A stretch of 13,758 nt of DNA from UBA1046 sp964624395 (GTDB taxonomy: Bacteria > Bacillota > Clostridia > Saccharofermentanales > DTU023). Shown here piece by piece: positions 7,122 to 13,758 of this stretch. The position numbers were made by a program, and so were the translations under genes. The stretch is from NCBI GenBank assembly GCA_964624395.1, contig CAZUWY010000045.1:1-13758 (forward strand). The letters are read 5' to 3'. Numbering within the stretch: position 1 is the first letter of the stretch; each line of letters begins with the position of its first letter. Under the pieces are notes generated by a model, which saw only the letters and a program-made list of their open reading frames with translations, did not search any database and was not told where the DNA came from.

Positions 7122-7685
7122 CTAACAGCCTCTCCAGATCAAAGAAAGCGCTTCCGCCCTGGCCTTGGAATCTGTCTGACAAATGCCCCGCACGGCGGAG
7201 GTGACAGTTATGGAGCCCGGCTTTTTGATTCCCCTCATCGTCATGCACAAATGCTCCGCCTCAACAACCACCAGAACACCGTGCGGTTTTACACCGTCCA
7301 TGATGATATCTGCCACAGAAGCTGTAAGTCTTTCCTGCAGCTGGGGTTTTCTGGCCTCATGATCCACCACTCTGGCTATCTTGCTCAGGCCTATTATTTT
7401 GCCGTTTTTGGGTATAAAAACTACATGGGCTTTGCCGATAAAAGGTATAAGGTGATGTTCACACATGGAATAAAAAGGGATGTCTCCAACCAGTATCATC
7501 TCTTCTGTGCCTGGTTCGTTGAAGATTTTGAGCTTATCTTCGACATTCTCGTGCAGGCCGGAGAATAATTCCTGGTACATTCTGGCGACCCGGGCTGGCG
7601 TTTCCAGCAAACCTTCACGTTCCGGATCCTCACCGATGGCGAGCAAGATTTCCCGCACAGCATTTTCAATTCTTTCTAAGTCCAT
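7122..7685 (-). CDS. folE: GTP cyclohydrolase I (type IA)
   Basis: FolE converts GTP to 7,8-dihydroneopterin triphosphate, the first step of folate synthesis. The 187-aa protein matches the zinc-dependent type IA enzyme. SMCEHHLIPF (73-82) supplies zinc ligands C75 and H78 plus catalytic-type H77; EAEHLCM (142-148) supplies the third ligand C147. LETPARVARM (27-36), GLSKIARVV (99-107) and the QERL segment (117-120) are also typical. The ATG at 7683-7685 has a GAGGAG site (7692-7697) six bases upstream. It is the first gene of the folate block, with folP starting four bases after its stop. No recognisable tetrahydrofolate riboswitch precedes it. Confidence 0.97.
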   Translation of the reverse strand: MDLERIENAVREILLAIGEDPEREGLLETPARVARMYQELFSGLHENVEDKLKIFNEPGTEEMILVGDIPFYSMCEHHLIPFIGKAHVVFIPKNGKIIGLSKIARVVDHEARKPQLQERLTASVADIIMDGVKPHGVLVVVEAEHLCMTMRGIKKPGSITVTSAVRGICQTDSKARAEALSLIWRGC

Positions 7686-7800
7686 ATTTTGCTCCTCTAA
7701 AATGTACTTATGCTTTATTGATTACTGTTTTTTTGATCTTGATGAAATGCACAAGGGTGCTCTGAACTGACTTTTACTCCTAAAGATTGTTGCAACCAGC

Positions 7801-7830
7801 ATTATAGCCTGCCAAGACAAATTATGCCAT
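7801..7830 (-). promoter_or_regulatory. Candidate sigma-A promoter for the folE-led operon
   Basis: On the minus strand a perfect TATAAT lies at 7801-7806. An 18-base spacer separates it from ATGGCA (7825-7830), a four-of-six match to TTGACA. Transcription would begin near 7794 and give a leader of about 109 nt before folE. In the leader I see only a small GCAC/GTGC stem and a palindromic GTTGCAAC near the predicted start; no aptamer is recognisable. The -35 match is weak. Confidence 0.45.
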
Positions 7831-7858
7831 CTGAGCAAGAATTACCCTGGTAGTTATT

Positions 7859-9055
7859 CTAATCCTCATTTTTTTCGTCTAGTAAAGCCAGCCATTTCCC
7901 ATAGCCCTTTTCTGCCATTTCCTCCTGGGGAATAAAAGATAAGGCCGCACTGTTGATGCAATAGCGAAGTCCACCCCTGTCTTTAGGCCCATCTGTAAAA
8001 AGATGGCCAAGATGAGAATTTCCCAGCTTACTAACCACTTCCACTCTTCTCATGCCCAGGGAATTATCCTCAAGCTCCAGCAGCAATTCTTCTGCTATGG
8101 GTCTGGTGAATGCTGGCCAGCCGCAACCGCTGTCATATTTGTCCGTAGAAAGAAACAGGGGCTCGCCGGTCACTATATCAACATAGATCCCCGGCTTGAA
8201 TTCATTATCGTATTCATTTTGATAGGGAGGCTCCGTGCCTTTTTTCTGCGTGACATAAAACTGCAAAGGGCTAAGATCCTTCTTGATCGTCTTGTCATCA
8301 GGCCTGGTGAAAACAGGTTCATCTGCCTGATCAGCTGAGTCTTTCGCCTCTGGCTCAAGTTTTTCTCCAAATCCTTTAGCCAGGTCTGGTGAGATTAACA
8401 GGCTGTCGGGCAGGCTGTCAAAAGAGACATGGCAATAGCCGCCGGGGTTTTTCTCCAGGTATTTTTGATGGTATTCTTCCGCTGCGATAAAAATGGTCAG
8501 CTCCTCAACTTCGGAGGCAATGGTCTTTTTATACTTTTCTTGCTCTAAGGCAATTATATTTTCAATTACCGGCAGATCCGCCTCATCACTGTAATAGATG
8601 CCTGAACGGTACTGACTGCCGATGTCATTTCCCTGTCTATTTTGCTGGGTGGGGTCAAAGGTCAAAAAGAACTGCTGTAAAAGCTGAGGCAGTGGCAGCA
8701 AGGCGGGGTCATAGAGAATTTTCACTGCTTCTGTAAAGCCTGTCCTGCCTGTACAAACCTCCTGGTAGCTGACCTCTTGATAGGCAGGATCGCCATTGGC
8801 ATAGCCTGAAACAGCACTGTAAACTCCAGGCACTCTGGCCATGTAGGCTTCTATCCCCCAAAAGCAGCCGCCTGCCAGCACAATCTCTCTCAAATTGCTG
8901 AGATCAAATTCCAGCTCCTGATTGGGGTTTTGGGGCAATCTATTTTTCATCTCGCCTGTTACAGGCCCAGACTGTTTTTCTTTGCCAATTCCATAAATAA
9001 TTAAAGCCAGAGCAGCAATTATTAACAGGAGTAGCATAATTTTTTTCTTTTCCAC
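7859..9055 (-). CDS. msrAB: Membrane-anchored peptide methionine sulfoxide reductase MsrA-MsrB fusion
   Basis: The fusion repairs oxidised methionine. MsrA reduces the S epimer and MsrB the R epimer. Residues 2-5 are charged (EKKK) and about 7-22 form one hydrophobic segment without a clear cleavage site or lipobox, so the catalytic domains probably face outward on a membrane anchor. MsrA (about 56-215) has the catalytic cysteine C64 in GCFWG and a likely resolving cysteine C208 in GYCHV. An acidic linker (about 220-262) leads to MsrB (about 264-380), with SGCGWPAF (309-316) and catalytic C366 in RYCINSAAL. The zinc CxxC pairs of some MsrB are absent. The frame stays open to a TTG at 9082. 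I chose the GTG at 9055 because AAAGGAG (9070-9076) precedes it and the likely promoter would leave almost no leader for the TTG. The ATG at 9037 is an alternative. Confidence 0.93.
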   Translation of the reverse strand: MEKKKIMLLLLIIAALALIIYGIGKEKQSGPVTGEMKNRLPQNPNQELEFDLSNLREIVLAGGCFWGIEAYMARVPGVYSAVSGYANGDPAYQEVSYQEVCTGRTGFTEAVKILYDPALLPLPQLLQQFFLTFDPTQQNRQGNDIGSQYRSGIYYSDEADLPVIENIIALEQEKYKKTIASEVEELTIFIAAEEYHQKYLEKNPGGYCHVSFDSLPDSLLISPDLAKGFGEKLEPEAKDSADQADEPVFTRPDDKTIKKDLSPLQFYVTQKKGTEPPYQNEYDNEFKPGIYVDIVTGEPLFLSTDKYDSGCGWPAFTRPIAEELLLELEDNSLGMRRVEVVSKLGNSHLGHLFTDGPKDRGGLRYCINSAALSFIPQEEMAEKGYGKWLALLDEKNED

Positions 9056-9069
9056 AGCAGGACCTGAAT

Positions 9070-9076
9070 CTCCTTT
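9070..9076 (-). promoter_or_regulatory. Ribosome binding site favouring the GTG start of msrAB
   Basis: AAAGGAG on the minus strand lies 14 bases before the GTG at 9055. The spacing is longer than ideal, but the site falls downstream of the TTG at 9082 and so cannot serve it. Confidence 0.5.
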
Positions 9077-9097
9077 GCACAAGAATCTCTTATAGCT

Positions 9098-9126
9098 TTA
9101 ATAGCATAAGATATAAGAAATTTTAA
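9098..9126 (-). promoter_or_regulatory. Candidate promoter for msrAB
   Basis: On the minus strand TTAAAA (9121-9126, four of six) is followed by a 17-base spacer and an extended -10, TGC-TATTAA (hexamer at 9098-9103). Predicted transcription starts near 9091. It lies in the roughly 130-base gap between the kinase stop and the msrAB start, which is too wide for simple coupling. Confidence 0.45.
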
Positions 9127-9182
9127 CATTTTTGGCCTGCTGGGGGCGATTGAGGGCTAAATTTGTAACTTTACCGGCAAGA

Positions 9183-10166
9183 TCAATCGTCAGCTGCCTT
9201 GCTTTCTCTGACAAAAGTATTTGCTTCACTTTGCGGAGAGATTGTCAGTTTATATTCCAGATGAATGCTGACCCCTTTCATCTGGTCAAAAGATGACAAA
9301 GGGATCGCCGGCAATTGAATGAAGGGTTGCCCGGCCATGGAAATGGCTTCGATTTGAATGTCTTCTCTTTCCCTGATTTCTGGCTGATCATTTGTTTTTT
9401 CAACTGATTCAGGCAGGGCAGTTTCAAAGAGCTGATCAGCTCTTTCCTTGGCCTCTTCTAAAAGCCAGCGCTGTATGATTTTTTTGTTTTCCGCTGTGAG
9501 CAAAGCCAACAAGCTCTCAATATCCTCCTCTTTGATTTGCTGGGAGGGTTTTGCCGCCAGCAGGGAGATTGCTGTGCGGGCCAGACTGTAGAGGTCAGAA
9601 TTGGCATGAGGGGCTGCTTTCAGTAGCTCCGGTGGCGCATAAAAACTAGTGGCCCGCTTTACTTCAAGCCATTTCCTGGCAAAGTCATCTAAAAGCAGGG
9701 CGCAGTCAAAATCTATCAGGCTGGGCGTATCATTATCTTTAATAATTATATTGCCCGGCTTAATATCTAGGTGCAATAACGGTTTTCCCAAAATCTGGGC
9801 CAGCTCGGATAGGCTTTTGGCCAAATGAAGCATCCATTTGATAATTTTTTCTTCGCCGATATTTTGCTCTCTGAGCGCAGCTAAGGATCTGCCTTCTATA
9901 TGTTCAAACAGATAGCAGGTTTGTTCAGGTCTGGGACTTACTATTATCTCTTTCAGGCTGGTGCAAAAATCTTCATCCCCGCTCAAATCAGGAGCCGGCC
10001 CGCCCCAGCCAAAGCAGCGGGGAAATTCCGCCGCCTGCAGATAAGATAGGATGGAGGCCACGCGATGATCTGTCCATTTCGCCACCGGCTTGGCCAGGTA
10101 AATCTTATCTCTTTCGTCTTTAACCAGTCTTGTCTTAAATCTCTGTCTTTCCTCTGCTTTATTCAT
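9183..10166 (-). CDS. Hanks-type (Ser/Thr) protein-kinase-like protein with degenerate N-lobe
   Basis: The 327-aa protein has a recognisable kinase C-lobe. The catalytic loop is HLDIKPGN (132-139), with D134, K136 and N139. The DFG position reads DFD (152-154), keeping the metal-binding aspartate, and YAPPEL (176-181) stands for the APE motif, followed by SDLYSLA (190-196), the usual helix-F segment. The N-lobe is short. I find no glycine-rich loop and no clear helix-C glutamate; K26 in KIYLAK could be the ATP lysine. No membrane segment or PASTA repeats follow, only a charged linker and a C-terminal beta-like segment (about 277-310), so it is probably cytosolic. The frame is open to 10271, but that region holds the clpX terminator; the ATG at 10164-10166 with GGGAGGT is the credible start. 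It could be an active kinase, a small-molecule kinase or a pseudokinase; the target is unknown. Confidence 0.85.
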   Translation of the reverse strand: MNKAEERQRFKTRLVKDERDKIYLAKPVAKWTDHRVASILSYLQAAEFPRCFGWGGPAPDLSGDEDFCTSLKEIIVSPRPEQTCYLFEHIEGRSLAALREQNIGEEKIIKWMLHLAKSLSELAQILGKPLLHLDIKPGNIIIKDNDTPSLIDFDCALLLDDFARKWLEVKRATSFYAPPELLKAAPHANSDLYSLARTAISLLAAKPSQQIKEEDIESLLALLTAENKKIIQRWLLEEAKERADQLFETALPESVEKTNDQPEIREREDIQIEAISMAGQPFIQLPAIPLSSFDQMKGVSIHLEYKLTISPQSEANTFVRESKAADD

Positions 10167-10170
10167 CAAG

Positions 10171-10177
10171 ACCTCCC
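10171..10177 (-). promoter_or_regulatory. Ribosome binding site fixing the start of the kinase-like gene
   Basis: GGGAGGT on the minus strand ends four bases before the ATG at 10166. It rules in favour of this start over the longer frame beginning at 10271, which would run through the upstream terminator. Confidence 0.8.
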
Positions 10178-10238
10178 TGCCCACTGCTGGCCTTTTCCCT
10201 CTGAGCTTTCTCTTGCTGAAATTATCTTGCCAAAGATT

Positions 10239-10268
10239 AAAAAAACCGCCGCCTGAATCAGGCGACGG
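10239..10268 (-). terminator. Intrinsic terminator of the tig-clpP-clpX block
   Basis: On the minus strand a nine-pair stem (right arm 10260-10268, left arm 10246-10254, one G-U pair) closes a five-base loop and is followed directly by seven T (10239-10245). It lies about 30 nt past the clpX stop. The stem is GC-rich, so termination should be efficient and separates the protease genes from the kinase-like gene. Confidence 0.92.
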
Positions 10269-10297
10269 CAAGAGCCAATAAACCGCAAAAAGGACTT

Positions 10298-11587
10298 TTA
10301 TTGCGCCTTTTTGATCTTCTTATCCTTTTTTAAGACCAGTCTGGCCTTGTCTTTTCCGCTGACGGTTTTTTCCGTGATCACAATTCCTTCCACATCATCG
10401 CGGGAGGGAACCTCATACATCAGATCCAAAATCATGTCTTCCATGATGGTGCGCAAACCTCTGGCACCGGTTTTAAGGGCCATGGATTTTTTGGCGATGG
10501 CACTGATCGCCTTTTGCTCAAATTCCAAATTGACTCCATCAAAGGCAAACAGTTTCTTATACTGTTTCAGCAGGGCGTTTTTGGGCTCTGTCAGGATCCT
10601 CTCCAGAGATTTCTGATCCAATTCCTGCAGGCAGGCAATAACAGGAACCCTGCCTATGAATTCCGGTATCAGGCCGTACTTCAACAAATCCTCCGGCATG
10701 ATTTCCTCTAAAAGACTATCCGGCTCGGTCTGGTCAATATCTTCAATGACTGCGCCAAATCCGATTGACTTCTTGCCCACGCGATCCATAATAATTTTGT
10801 TTAAGCCGTCAAAGGCCCCACCCAGGATGAAGAGGATATTGCTGGTATCCAGCTGAATAAACTCCTGATGCGGATGCTTCCTGCCGCCCTGCGGCGGCAC
10901 ATTGGCAATCGTGCTCTCTAATATTTTCAAGAGCGCCTGCTGTACACCTTCACCGGAAACATCGCGGGTAATCGAAGGGTTGTCTGATCTTCTGGTTATT
11001 TTGTCAATTTCATCGACATAGATTATGCCCTGCTCTGCTCTGGCAATGTCGTAATCAGCATTCTGGATTAAACGTAAAAGGATATTTTCCACATCCTCGC
11101 CGACATAGCCGGCCTCGGTCAAAGCAGTGGCATCGGCAATGGCAAAGGGAACATGCAGCAGCCTGGCCAGAGTCTGGGCCAGAAGTGTCTTGCCGCTGCC
11201 GGTCGGACCGATCAGCAAGATATTGCTCTTTCCCAGCTCCACGCCGTCTTCCACCTCTAGGCGAGGAGAAAACACACGCTTATAGTGATTATAGACTGAT
11301 ACAGCCAACACTTTTTTGGCCGCCTCCTGTCCAATCACATAATCATCCAGTGCCTCTTTGAGCTCCATAGGGGTCATCAGATCAGCGGGCGCTTTAGCCG
11401 GAGCAAGGGCATAGTCCGGAGCGCCCTGATCATCTAACAGTTCATTGCAAAGATCAACACAATCGCTGCAGATATAAACACCTGGCCCAGCGATCAGGCG
11501 GTCGACCTCTCTTTCGGACTTGCCGCAAAAAGAGCAGCGCAGACCGCTGTAGCTCTTATTGCCGTTATATCCTTCATTATCTGTCAT
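10298..11587 (-). CDS. clpX: ATP-dependent Clp protease, ATP-binding subunit ClpX
   Basis: ClpX is the hexameric AAA+ unfoldase that feeds substrates into ClpP. The 429-aa protein has every expected element. The N-terminal zinc domain has C18, C21, C40 and C43. Walker A is GPTGSGKT (127-134), the pore-1 loop GYVG (160-163) and Walker B IIYVDEID (188-195). The RKH loop lies at 236-238, the IGF tripeptide that docks on ClpP at 275-277, the arginine finger in IGRVP (R313) and sensor 2 in GARGLR (R376). The C-terminal end is lysine-rich. Its ATG overlaps the clpP stop by one base (TAATG), with a GGAGAAG site inside the clpP end, so the two subunits are translated together. A strong terminator follows about 30 nt after the stop. 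Confidence 0.98.
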   Translation of the reverse strand: MTDNEGYNGNKSYSGLRCSFCGKSEREVDRLIAGPGVYICSDCVDLCNELLDDQGAPDYALAPAKAPADLMTPMELKEALDDYVIGQEAAKKVLAVSVYNHYKRVFSPRLEVEDGVELGKSNILLIGPTGSGKTLLAQTLARLLHVPFAIADATALTEAGYVGEDVENILLRLIQNADYDIARAEQGIIYVDEIDKITRRSDNPSITRDVSGEGVQQALLKILESTIANVPPQGGRKHPHQEFIQLDTSNILFILGGAFDGLNKIIMDRVGKKSIGFGAVIEDIDQTEPDSLLEEIMPEDLLKYGLIPEFIGRVPVIACLQELDQKSLERILTEPKNALLKQYKKLFAFDGVNLEFEQKAISAIAKKSMALKTGARGLRTIMEDMILDLMYEVPSRDDVEGIVITEKTVSGKDKARLVLKKDKKIKKAQ

Positions 11588-12171
11588 TATGCGCGCTTCT
11601 CCATAATATGGTCCACAATGCCATATTCCTTAGCCTGCTCAGCAGTCATCCAAAAATCGCGATCTGAATCGCGTTCAATTACTTTCAGCGGCTGGCCGGT
11701 ATGCTCAGCTAAAATTTTATTAAGCCGTTTTTTCATCTGCACAATATGCTCAGCCATAATGGTGATATCTGATGCCTGGCCGGATGCCTGGCCCAGAGGC
11801 TGATGGATCATCACTTCAGCATTGGGCAGCATGTAACGCTTGCCCTTGGTGCCGGCCGCCAGGATAAAAGCTCCCATGCTGGCCGCCATGCCCATACCGA
11901 TTGTCTGTACATCCGCCTTGATATACTGCATGGTGTCGTAGATCATGAAGCCGGAGGAAATCTCGCCTCCCGGGCTGTTGATATAGAGCTGGATATCCTT
12001 TTTAGGATCCTCAGCCTCCAAAAAAAGCAGCTGGGCAGTGACCAGACTGGCAGTGACGGAATTAACATCGGCAGACAGTATGATAATGCGCTCTTTAAGC
12101 AGGCGGGAGAATATATCATAGGATCTCTCTCCTCTGTTCGTCTGCTCAACAACCATTGGTACTAAACTCAT
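11587..12171 (-). CDS. clpP: ATP-dependent Clp protease proteolytic subunit ClpP
   Basis: ClpP is the serine-peptidase barrel that degrades proteins unfolded by ClpX (and ClpC/ClpE where present). The 194-aa protein begins SLVPMVVEQTNRGER, the usual N-terminal axial-loop region. It carries the triad S98 (in GMAASMGA), H123 (in MIHQPLG) and D172 (in DRDFW). INSPGGE (64-70) forms the oxyanion-region strand. Length matches Bacillus ClpP. The frame is open upstream to a TTG at 12264, but the added 31 residues are not ClpP-like. AAGGAG (12181-12186) nine bases before the ATG settles the start. No CtsR-type direct repeat is evident upstream. A hairpin lies immediately before the ribosome binding site. 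Confidence 0.98.
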   Translation of the reverse strand: MSLVPMVVEQTNRGERSYDIFSRLLKERIIILSADVNSVTASLVTAQLLFLEAEDPKKDIQLYINSPGGEISSGFMIYDTMQYIKADVQTIGMGMAASMGAFILAAGTKGKRYMLPNAEVMIHQPLGQASGQASDITIMAEHIVQMKKRLNKILAEHTGQPLKVIERDSDRDFWMTAEQAKEYGIVDHIMEKRA

Positions 12172-12180
12172 AACCGATTT

Positions 12181-12186
12181 CTCCTT
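12181..12186 (-). promoter_or_regulatory. Ribosome binding site fixing the clpP start
   Basis: AAGGAG on the minus strand, nine bases before the ATG at 12171, selects the family-typical start over the upstream TTG. Confidence 0.8.
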
Positions 12187-12192
12187 AACTAA

Positions 12193-12217
12193 TTGCCCCT
12201 GCCTTAAACAAGGGCAA
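12193..12217 (-). promoter_or_regulatory. Inverted repeat (RNA hairpin) in the tig-clpP intergenic region
   Basis: On the minus strand TTGCCCTTG (12209-12217) pairs with CAGGGGCAA (12193-12201) over nine pairs, one of them G-U, around a seven-base loop. It ends six bases before the clpP AAGGAG. No T run follows on the minus strand, so it is not a normal terminator for tig. It could protect or define the 5' end of a clpPX mRNA, modulate translation, or bind a regulator. Confidence 0.55.
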
Positions 12218-12269
12218 AAATATTTACTCTTTATAGATGCCGTTAAATTGATCAAAGCATCCAAAGCTT

Positions 12270-12275
12270 ATTATA
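12270..12275 (-). promoter_or_regulatory. Possible -10 element for clpP transcription
   Basis: A perfect TATAAT lies on the minus strand just after the tig stop. No hexamer at 16-18 bases upstream resembles TTGACA, so this is a weak candidate for an internal clpPX promoter. Confidence 0.2.
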
Positions 12276-12278
12276 TCT

Positions 12279-13682
12279 TTATTCTTCAGTCTCTTGCTCG
12301 GATTTGCCCTCTTGGCCTTCCTCTGTCTCATTTGCGACATTTTCAGCGATCTCTTCCTGGAAATCTTCGCCGTCTTCTTCCTCTTCAACAGGCTTTACAT
12401 CTGTCGCTATGCCATGCTCTCTCAGGAAGCTAACTGCCTTGTTGTTTTTAATCGTCTCCTTGATATAATCCTTGTCGACAGCAAAGCTTTCTTTGATTTT
12501 TTCTTCATCCATGCCGTAGAGTTCAGCCATGCGGCTGATCTCTTGCTCAAACTCTTCATCGCTGGCCTCAAATGCTTCAACTTCAACAATCTTATCGATC
12601 ACCAGGCGAGATTTAATCCTGTTCAAAGCCGGCTCGTGCAGCTGCATTTTGAAATGCTCAACCGTCATGCCCATATATTGCAGATATTGTTCCAGCTCAA
12701 TCCCCTGGTAGCTCATCTGCTTGCGCTGCTCATCAACAATGCGGTCCATCTCATCTTCAATCATTGCCTGCGGGATGTCCATTTCACTGTCTTTGACCAG
12801 GGCAGCCAGCAGATTATCTTCAAATTCTGCATCAGCGCTGGCATTTGCTCCCTCCAGCAGCTTCTTTTCAATGTCTGCCCTGTACTCTTCGAGACTGTCG
12901 AATTCGCTGACATCTTTAACAAAATCGTCATCAAGAGCCGGCAGTTCCTGGGCCGTGATGCTGTTGATCTTGACTTTGAACACTACAGGCTGACCAGCCA
13001 GTGTTTCTTCATGGTATTCTTCCGGAAAGCTTAGCTCCAGAGATATATCCTCATCAATCTCCTTGCCGATCAGGCCATCTTCAAAGCCGGGGATAAAGCT
13101 GTTGGAGCCAATTTTGAGATTGTAGTCGGCACCCTTTCCTCCGGCAAAGGCAAGATCGTCCTTGAACCCTTCATAGTCAATATTGACGGTGTCACCTTTT
13201 TCAACCGGGCGGTCTGTTACCGGCACCATGCGCGAGACCTTAATTCTCTCTTTTTCAATTTCCTTGTCGATATCTTCAGCGCCAAGCTCTACCGGCGGAC
13301 GGTAGGCTGTAATTCCTTTATGCTGGCCTAAACTGACCTCAGGCTTTACAGCGACATCAATCGTAAAGATAAGACCGTTATCGCCGCCGATCTCAACTAT
13401 CTCCAGCTCCGGATGAGAAAAAGGCTTAATTTCATGCTCCTCCAGCGCCTCTTGATAGGCGGGGTCTACAGCAAAACTTATTGCATCCTCATATAAAACA
13501 GCTTCACCATAATAATTAACAACCACCGGATAGGGGGCTTTTCCCTTTCTAAAACCGGGTACACTAAAACGGTTTACATTTCTGCGATAGGCAGACATCA
13601 GGGATTTCTTAAATTCGTCTTTGGGAACAGTGATGGTGAACTGCACCATATTGTGTTCTTTTGTCTCTACTTTTGAAGTCAT
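12279..13682 (-). CDS. tig: Trigger factor (ribosome-associated chaperone, FKBP-type PPIase)
   Basis: Trigger factor binds the ribosome exit tunnel and shields nascent chains; its middle domain is a peptidyl-prolyl isomerase. The 467-aa protein has the N-terminal ribosome-binding domain with the signature GFRKGKAP (43-50). The FKBP-like domain (about 160-245) contains GDTVNIDYEGF and the IPGFEDGLIGK segment. The helical C-terminal chaperone domain runs from about 246 to 430. Residues after about 432 form a strongly acidic, probably disordered tail rich in glutamate. The frame stays open to a TTG at 13709, but the ATG at 13680-13682 has GGAGG six bases upstream and aligns with family starts. 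The order tig-clpP-clpX is widely conserved and groups folding with proteolysis. The 76 bases upstream in the window show no convincing complete promoter. Confidence 0.97.
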   Translation of the reverse strand: MTSKVETKEHNMVQFTITVPKDEFKKSLMSAYRRNVNRFSVPGFRKGKAPYPVVVNYYGEAVLYEDAISFAVDPAYQEALEEHEIKPFSHPELEIVEIGGDNGLIFTIDVAVKPEVSLGQHKGITAYRPPVELGAEDIDKEIEKERIKVSRMVPVTDRPVEKGDTVNIDYEGFKDDLAFAGGKGADYNLKIGSNSFIPGFEDGLIGKEIDEDISLELSFPEEYHEETLAGQPVVFKVKINSITAQELPALDDDFVKDVSEFDSLEEYRADIEKKLLEGANASADAEFEDNLLAALVKDSEMDIPQAMIEDEMDRIVDEQRKQMSYQGIELEQYLQYMGMTVEHFKMQLHEPALNRIKSRLVIDKIVEVEAFEASDEEFEQEISRMAELYGMDEEKIKESFAVDKDYIKETIKNNKAVSFLREHGIATDVKPVEEEEDGEDFQEEIAENVANETEEGQEGKSEQETEE

Positions 13683-13688
13683 CAGGAT

Positions 13689-13693
13689 CCTCC
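13689..13693 (-). promoter_or_regulatory. Ribosome binding site fixing the tig start
   Basis: GGAGG on the minus strand, six bases before the ATG at 13682, supports this start over the TTG at 13709. Confidence 0.8.
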
Positions 13694-13758
13694 ATGGCTG
13701 ATCAAGCAATTGACAGCTCTCTTCGTTAATTCGCGCTAGAAGTTTACCACATCGGTCA

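Noticed and set aside
7686..7794. Tetrahydrofolate riboswitch in the folE leader
   Set aside because: The leader shows no match I can recognise to the THF aptamer consensus, only a four-pair stem; a covariance-model search would settle it.
7686..7858. Terminator between msrAB and folE
   Set aside because: Only a weak four-pair inverted repeat without a T run was found, so readthrough from msrAB into folE cannot be excluded.
10167..10271. N-terminal extension of the kinase-like gene to 10271
   Set aside because: It would be encoded by the clpX terminator hairpin and T run and lacks a ribosome binding site, while the internal ATG at 10166 has a strong one.
12172..12264. 31-residue N-terminal extension of ClpP from a TTG
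   Set aside because: Not ClpP-like, overlaps the intergenic hairpin, and a good ribosome binding site serves the internal ATG.
12172..12278. CtsR operator upstream of clpP
   Set aside because: No direct repeat of the GGTCAAA type is present in the gap.
12294..13034. Long plus-strand open frame (246 codons) opposite tig
   Set aside because: It mirrors the strongly supported trigger factor gene, encodes no recognisable domain and has no good ribosome binding site; it is an antisense shadow.

Overview
All recognisable genes in this window lie on the minus strand, so it reads right to left. Gene order, near-consensus AGGAGG ribosome binding sites, frequent TTG/GTG start candidates, short gaps and moderate base composition point to a bacterium of the Firmicutes/Bacillota, most likely a Clostridia-type lineage. 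The block yaaO-tmk-darA-holB-ricT is the classic Firmicutes arrangement, here without yaaR between darA and holB. No mobile element, tRNA, rRNA or CRISPR array was recognised, and no gap longer than 300 bases is free of genes.

Reading in transcription order: (1) 13682-10298 is a protein quality-control block, tig-clpP-clpX (trigger factor, ClpP peptidase, ClpX unfoldase). It ends in a strong intrinsic terminator at 10239-10268. A hairpin sits just before the clpP ribosome binding site. (2) 10166-9183 is an orphan Hanks-type kinase-like gene. (3) 9055-7859 encodes a membrane-anchored MsrA-MsrB fusion, probably from its own promoter. (4) 7685-5197 is a folate block: folE, folP and a fused folB-folK, with a candidate promoter at 7801-7830. 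(5) 5182-4616 is a short, basic, probably disordered protein of unknown function. (6) 4601-42 is yaaO (Orn/Lys/Arg decarboxylase family), tmk, darA (c-di-AMP-binding PII-like protein), holB (DNA polymerase III delta prime) and ricT (Fe-S protein of the Ric complex). A GC-rich hairpin at the left edge probably closes this run.

From folE to ricT the gaps are 40 nt or less, two gene pairs overlap, and no terminator is visible, so a nine-gene transcript is plausible. It would join dihydropteroate synthesis (needed for dTMP synthesis through folates), thymidylate kinase and a clamp-loader subunit with c-di-AMP sensing and RNA-maturation functions. That functional link is inference.

Most of the window is conserved housekeeping sequence and I see no clear new defence or mobile system. 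The points most worth a second look are a dihydropteroate synthase lacking two normally conserved active-site residues, the unknown basic protein between folBK and yaaO, the kinase-like protein with a degenerate N-lobe, and the hairpin between tig and clpP. Several starts were moved inward from the longest possible reading frame because a good ribosome binding site, a promoter or a terminator shows where translation begins.
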